From: Klebsiella pneumoniae
GTDB lineage: Bacteria > Pseudomonadota > Gammaproteobacteria > Ga0077536
Direction: 5' to 3'
DNA: 39,188 bases
Assembly: GCA_945876945.1 (NCBI GenBank)
Contig: CAMCQE010000023.1
Span: 1-39,188, forward strand
Made by a program: the position numbers and the translations under genes. Each line of letters begins with the position of its first letter. Position 1 is the first letter of the stretch. Below are positions 35,553 through 39,188 of this stretch, piece after piece. The notes beneath the pieces are model-generated. The model worked only from the letters and a program-made list of their open reading frames with translations, ran no database searches and had not been told where the DNA came from.

Positions 35553-36200
35553 ATGCGAGTAATTCTGTTGGGAGGACCGGGCGCGGGCAAAGGCACGCAG
35601 GCGGACTTCATTTGCCGCGAGTTCGGTATCCCCAAAATTTCAACCGGTGACATGTTGCGCGCTGCGGTGAAGGCGGGCACCCCGCTGGGACTCGAGGCCA
35701 AACAAGTGATGGAGTCTGGTGGTCTGGTCTCAGATGACCTCATCCTTAACCTGATTCGCGAACGTCTCAAAGAGGCTGACTGCGCACCGGGATTTTTGTT
35801 TGATGGTTTCCCACGCACGATTCCGCAAGCAGAAGGGCTGGACGCAATCTCGGTTCACATCGATCGCGTCATCGAAATTGCGGTCGACGATGAGGAAATC
35901 GTAAGTCGCATTTCCGGGCGACGTGTGCATCCGAACTCAGGTCGCACCTACCACACCCAATTCAATCCTCCGCGCGTTGCGGGTGTTGATGATGAAACTG
36001 GCGAGCCGCTGGTTCAGCGCGATGATGATCGCGAGGACACTGTGCGCCATCGTTTGAAGGTTTATCACGAGCAGACAGAACCGCTGATTGGCTTCTATTC
36101 AACACGCGCGCAGCAGGATCCAAAAATCAGGTATTCACGCGTAGAAGGCGTGGGTTCGGTTGATGAGATTCGGACGCGCGTGATGGGCGCGTTGACCTGA
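35553..36200 (+). CDS. adk: Adenylate kinase
   Basis: This 215-residue enzyme interconverts ATP + AMP with 2 ADP. It has the P-loop [10 protein letters not shown] (7-16), the AMP-binding [20 protein letters not shown], and the LID region HPNSGRTYH without zinc cysteines, as in enterobacterial Adk. Length is that of E. coli Adk (214). ATG 35553 has AAAGG about 7 bases upstream. A hairpin with eight T follows the stop by about 20 bases. Confidence 0.97.
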   Translation: MRVILLGGPGAGKGTQADFICREFGIPKISTGDMLRAAVKAGTPLGLEAKQVMESGGLVSDDLILNLIRERLKEADCAPGFLFDGFPRTIPQAEGLDAISVHIDRVIEIAVDDEEIVSRISGRRVHPNSGRTYHTQFNPPRVAGVDDETGEPLVQRDDDREDTVRHRLKVYHEQTEPLIGFYSTRAQQDPKIRYSRVEGVGSVDEIRTRVMGALT

Positions 36201-36216
36201 TCGATCTTGCTTGGTG

Positions 36217-36258
36217 TTGCGTTGAAGAAACAGAAATTGCACTTACGCGATTTTTTTT
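36217..36258 (+). terminator. Intrinsic terminator after adk
   Basis: An imperfect stem (36217-36222 with 36245-36250, plus AAG 36225-36227 with CTT 36242-36244) is followed at once by eight T residues (36251-36258). The T tract makes intrinsic termination likely despite the bulged stem. Confidence 0.55.
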
Positions 36259-36268
36259 AAGCCTTTGC

Positions 36269-36298
36269 TTTACACCCTGTTGCGGGCTGCGGTATATA
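36269..36298 (+). promoter_or_regulatory. Sigma-70 type promoter for the lysine-rich protein gene
   Basis: TTTACA (36269-36274, five of six consensus) and TATATA (36293-36298) are spaced 18 bases, just after the adk terminator. Transcription would begin near 36305, giving a leader of about 50 bases before ATG 36356. Confidence 0.6.
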
Positions 36299-36325
36299 AC
36301 GCGCGTGGTGTTGTTTGTTAATTAA

Positions 36326-36342
36326 TTCAACCTCAAGTTGAA
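36326..36342 (+). promoter_or_regulatory. Small hairpin in the leader, touching the ribosome site
   Basis: TTCAAC (36326-36331) pairs with GTTGAA (36337-36342) over a 5-base loop. The right arm ends where the strong ribosome site AAAGGGGA begins (36341-36348), so folding could modulate initiation. No other regulatory element is visible in the leader. Confidence 0.35.
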
Positions 36343-36355
36343 AGGGGACTGAGAG

Positions 36356-36664
36356 ATGGCAACTGCAAAGAAAAAAGCGACGACCAAGAAGGCTGTCGCG
36401 AAGAAGGCCGTAGCTAAAAAAGCTCCGGTTGCCAAGGCCGTCGCCAAGAAAGCCGTCGCTAAGAAGGCTCCGGTCGCGAAGAAGGTCGTAGCCAAGAAAG
36501 CGCCGGTAGCCAAGGCTGTCGCTAAGAAGGCCGTAGCCAAGAAAGCGCCGGTAGCCAAGGCCGTCGCCAAGAAGGCCGTAGCCAAGAAAGCGCCGGTAGC
36601 CAAGGCTGTTGCGAAGAAGGCTGTTGCGAAGAAGGCCGTTGTCAAAAAGGCAGCTGCCAAGTAG
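36356..36664 (+). CDS. Lysine/alanine-rich histone-H1-like (AlgP/HC1-type) repeat protein
   Basis: This 102-residue protein is almost entirely K, A, V and P. After MATAKKKATTKKAVA come 15-residue repeats of the form KKAPVAKAVAKKAVA (four copies, with one 11-residue variant), ending in KKAAAK. It resembles the C-terminal tails of AlgP (AlgR3) in Pseudomonas and the chlamydial/H1-like proteins, which bind DNA non-specifically through lysine. AlgP is linked to alginate control; here no alginate genes are present, so only nucleic-acid binding is suggested. It has a strong promoter and ribosome site, so abundant expression is likely. The low complexity makes the opposite-strand open frames shadows. 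Confidence 0.88.
   Translation: MATAKKKATTKKAVAKKAVAKKAPVAKAVAKKAVAKKAPVAKKVVAKKAPVAKAVAKKAVAKKAPVAKAVAKKAVAKKAPVAKAVAKKAVAKKAVVKKAAAK
36413..36625 (+). repeat. 45-bp tandem coding repeats
   Basis: Three near-identical 45-bp units run at 36491-36535, 36536-36580 and 36581-36625, preceded by a diverged 45-bp unit (36413-36457) and a 33-bp unit (36458-36490). All keep frame. Such repeats can expand or contract by slippage or recombination without breaking the reading frame, so copy number may vary between strains. Confidence 0.85.
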
Positions 36665-36698
36665 TACTCGAGGGCCTTGCACTCGCTTGCTGGCGAAA

Positions 36699-36730
36699 GG
36701 TGTCCCTTAGCCATTGTGCCAACGGACACC
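36699..36730 (+). repeat. Inverted repeat after the lysine-rich gene
   Basis: GGTGTCC (36699-36705) pairs with GGACACC (36724-36730) over an 18-base loop. No T run follows directly. A second, A/T-rich 7-bp stem lies at 36774-36780 with 36787-36793. Either could end transcription of the lysine-rich gene. The remaining part of the 206-base gap before mrcB shows no clear promoter. Confidence 0.4.
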
Positions 36731-36870
36731 AATCGCTCACGCTTAGATAACATCCTCTTTCTGTTTTTTCTGCGGTTTTTGCCTGAAAAAACCGATCATC
36801 TCAGTCTGGTTCAACGACTGCCCCCGGTGCCATCAAATGGCCACCGCGAACTGGACAGACTTCCAACGCC

Positions 36871-39183
36871 ATGAACGAGCCTGAAGACAACGACGAAGAG
36901 TCATCCTCGCCAGTCTTTAGCTGGCTGTGGTTTTTGCTCCGACATCTCGCCATCTGGTTGTCGCTAGCCCTGATCGCCTATTGGGCGTGGCTCGACCACG
37001 ACGTTGTAAATCGTTTCTCCCAGCGGCAGTGGGCCTTGCCCACGCGTATCTTCGCTGCGCCCCTTGAGTTGTATCCTGGCCTGAAGTTGGACGAGAACCG
37101 TCTGGGCGAACAACTCTCGGCCATTGGTTATCGGCAGGTCGAATCCGTGAATGGTTCCGGCCAGTTCAGCGTGGGCATACACACCATTACTTTGCAGACT
37201 CGCGCTTTTGTTTTTCCCGATGGTAACGAGCCTTCGCGCGACGTCGTGCTTTATTTCGCCCCGGACGGATTGCGCACGATCGCCAATCGCGTTGGCGGCA
37301 CCGCTGTCGATCTCGTACGCCTTGATCCGCTGGAGATCGGACGACTGCATAGCGAGTCATTCGAAGACCGCGTACCGCTCGAGCTAAAGGAGGTGCCCGA
37401 GTTTTTCGAACAAGGCTTGTTTGCGGTTGAGGATCAACGCTTCGCGAGTCATATCGGCATCGACTTTTTGGGGATTCTGCGCGCGATCGTGGCTAATTTG
37501 AGAAGCGGCGGCATTGCGCAAGGTGCCAGCACGCTAACCCAGCAACTCGCCAAGAATTTGTTTCTCTCGCGTGAGCGCAGTTATGTCCGCAAGTTCAAGG
37601 AGGCGCTCATCGCAATGTCCCTTGAACGCGCCTTCGGTAAGCAAGAAATCCTTGAGGCGTATGTCAACGAGGTTTTCCTTGGGCAGGATGGCAATCGTGC
37701 AATCCACGGTTTTGGTCTGGGCGCGCGATTCTATTTTGGTCGACCGCTCGGTGAACTGGGCGTGCCCGAACAGGCGTTGCTCATCGGCTTGATTCGAGGA
37801 CCCTCGCAATACAATCCGTTTAAGCATCCAGACCGGGCGCTTGAGCGACGCAACGTGGCCTTGAGCAGATTCCGCGATAGCGGCCTGATCAATGACGAAG
37901 AGTACGAGCGATTCAGCAAGGCACCTTTGTCCTTGCGTGAAGGGGCGTGGCGCGGGAGCGGTCGTTATGCGGGTTTTCTTGACCTCGTCGCGCGTCAGCT
38001 CAAAAAGGATTATCAAGAGTCAGATCTGCAGACTGCGGGCCTGAAGGTCTTCACCACCCTTGATGTGGACATGCAGCGCGCGGCGGAACGCGCCGTTGAG
38101 AATGTCATCACCACGATCGAAAAAGACAGGGCCAAAGAGCGGGGAAAACTGCAGGCTGCGTTTATCGTTTCAGGCAGTCGTAGCGGCGATATCAAGGCCT
38201 TGGTCGGCGAGCGTTCCGGCGCTCCCGGCGGATTTAATCGCGCGCTGGATGCGAACCGACAGATTGGTTCCTTGATGAAACCGTTCGTCTATCTGACCGC
38301 ACTCTCCGATTCTGCGCGTTTCAACGTTGGGACGCGCTTGAACGATGAGGCTCGTAGCTGGCGCGGCGCTGACGGTAAGCTGTGGTCACCGCAGAATTAC
38401 GACAAGAAATTCAACGGCCAGGTGACACTGGAATACGCCTTGTCTCATTCGCTGAATCTCGCGACGCTCGACTTGGGGTTCCAACTGGGAATTCCTCGCG
38501 TGATCAAAACACTGCGCCATCTCGGTGTGACCGCGCCGCTCTCAAACTACCCCGCGCTGTTTCTCGGGGCGGTGGAAATGACGCCGTATGACGTCACCCA
38601 GTTGTATCAGGTGATTGCCAACGACGGGTACCGCAGTCCGTTGCGGGCAATCAAGGCAGTGGTGGATGCGCAGGGAACGCCTCTCCAACGCTATGACATC
38701 AAGGTCGATCGCTTGCTGGATGCCCCTTCGGTTTGGCTCACGCGCTATGTCATGAGCAAGGTGGTGGAGTCGGGCACGGCGCGTAGCCTTGCTAGCGCGC
38801 TGCCTGGCGCAATGCCGCTGGCAGGCAAAACCGGTACCTCAGATGACGGCCGGGATAGCTGGTTTGCCGGCTTTGGCGGCGACACCTTGGCGGTGGCCTG
38901 GATTGGGCGCGATGACAATCTTCCGATTCGCCTGACGGGCGCCACGGGGGCATTGAGAATTTGGACCGAAGCGATGCGCCTGCACGGCATAAGCCCGATC
39001 AACATGGACCCGCCTCCGGCCATCGAGTGGCACCGCGTGACCGCCGATGGCGCGGCCACCGTGGACGAGGATTGTGCCAACGCAAGGCTCATTCCGATGA
39101 ATATTGAACATCTACCTCCAGCGGCGTCCTCTTGTGGGGAAGCCGCTGGCGCCTGGCAAAATTTGCGGAGTTTGTGGCGATGA
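36871..39183 (+). CDS. mrcB: Bifunctional penicillin-binding protein 1b
   Basis: This 770-residue class A PBP builds peptidoglycan at the inner membrane. It has a cytoplasmic tail, one membrane helix (about 20-42), and a UB2H-type domain (about 55-150), the site where LpoB docks in E. coli. The GT51 transglycosylase contains EDQRF (catalytic E187) and QGASTLTQQLAKN. The transpeptidase has SLMK (S467 nucleophile, K470), SHSLN and KTGTS (K653). The frame is complete, ending 5 bases before the window edge. UB2H points to PBP1b rather than PBP1a. No lpoB is in the window. Confidence 0.96.
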   Translation: MNEPEDNDEESSSPVFSWLWFLLRHLAIWLSLALIAYWAWLDHDVVNRFSQRQWALPTRIFAAPLELYPGLKLDENRLGEQLSAIGYRQVESVNGSGQFSVGIHTITLQTRAFVFPDGNEPSRDVVLYFAPDGLRTIANRVGGTAVDLVRLDPLEIGRLHSESFEDRVPLELKEVPEFFEQGLFAVEDQRFASHIGIDFLGILRAIVANLRSGGIAQGASTLTQQLAKNLFLSRERSYVRKFKEALIAMSLERAFGKQEILEAYVNEVFLGQDGNRAIHGFGLGARFYFGRPLGELGVPEQALLIGLIRGPSQYNPFKHPDRALERRNVALSRFRDSGLINDEEYERFSKAPLSLREGAWRGSGRYAGFLDLVARQLKKDYQESDLQTAGLKVFTTLDVDMQRAAERAVENVITTIEKDRAKERGKLQAAFIVSGSRSGDIKALVGERSGAPGGFNRALDANRQIGSLMKPFVYLTALSDSARFNVGTRLNDEARSWRGADGKLWSPQNYDKKFNGQVTLEYALSHSLNLATLDLGFQLGIPRVIKTLRHLGVTAPLSNYPALFLGAVEMTPYDVTQLYQVIANDGYRSPLRAIKAVVDAQGTPLQRYDIKVDRLLDAPSVWLTRYVMSKVVESGTARSLASALPGAMPLAGKTGTSDDGRDSWFAGFGGDTLAVAWIGRDDNLPIRLTGATGALRIWTEAMRLHGISPINMDPPPAIEWHRVTADGAATVDEDCANARLIPMNIEHLPPAASSCGEAAGAWQNLRSLWR

Positions 39184-39188
39184 CTATT

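Noticed and set aside
36413-36625. Tandem repeats considered as a CRISPR array or minisatellite
   Set aside because: The units are contiguous without unique spacers and translate into a regular lysine-rich peptide.
36257-36753. Minus-strand open frames over the lysine-rich gene (Leu/Gly/Tyr- and Ala/Thr/Phe-rich)
   Set aside because: They are repeat shadows. The plus frame has promoter, ribosome site and H1-like composition.

Overview
The window is high-GC, gene-dense chromosomal DNA that looks like a free-living, non-enteric gammaproteobacterium. Several conserved gammaproteobacterial neighbourhoods support this: mltD / YafS-type methyltransferase / rnhA / dnaQ, then surE-pcm-nlpD, a UB2H-type penicillin-binding protein 1b, and an AlgP/histone-H1-like lysine-rich repeat protein. 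The paired acyl-CoA dehydrogenases, the D-aminoacylase-type hydrolase and the large RND-type transporter resemble those of metabolically versatile environmental lineages. I cannot name the genus. I see no rRNA, tRNA, CRISPR array, insertion sequence or prophage gene. No gene-free stretch exceeds about 210 bases; the largest gaps are 29450-29655 and 36665-36870.

Left part (1-7.7 kb). The minus strand carries alkA-type glycosylase -> quinone oxidoreductase -> D-aminoacylase-type amidohydrolase. Below it lies a protein cut by the window edge, with zinc ribbons followed by a degenerate GGDEF-like domain. Divergent from alkA is a large hybrid sensor histidine kinase.

Central catabolic and thiol region (7.7-16.8 kb, all minus strand). 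Transcription runs htpX, (hairpin), RND/MMPL transporter, SBP56-type methanethiol oxidase (mtoX), a fused SCO + di-haem MauG/cytochrome c peroxidase protein, then two acyl-CoA dehydrogenases. The SCO-MauG fusion next to mtoX is the most striking arrangement in the window. Known mtoX loci carry these maturation functions as separate genes; here they are one secreted polypeptide.

Middle (16.9-27 kb). A plus-strand trio holds an inositol-monophosphatase-family phosphatase, a NMNAT-like/Nudix fusion whose adenylyltransferase site looks degraded, and a secreted Pro/Ala-rich protein. Next are a HDOD protein and an SDR-family protein with Phe in place of the catalytic Tyr. A minus-strand run mltD -> AS3MT-like arsenite methyltransferase -> apt -> NRDE/TANGO2 -> egtB follows.

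Right part (27-39.2 kb). This is mostly housekeeping: methyltransferase-rnhA-dnaQ, grxD, a 31-residue membrane peptide with a stand-alone urate-oxidase-N-type membrane protein, argD-argF-surE-pcm-nlpD in tight array, a Mth938-like protein divergent from adk, the lysine-rich repeat protein behind a recognisable promoter, and mrcB, which ends 5 bases before the window does.
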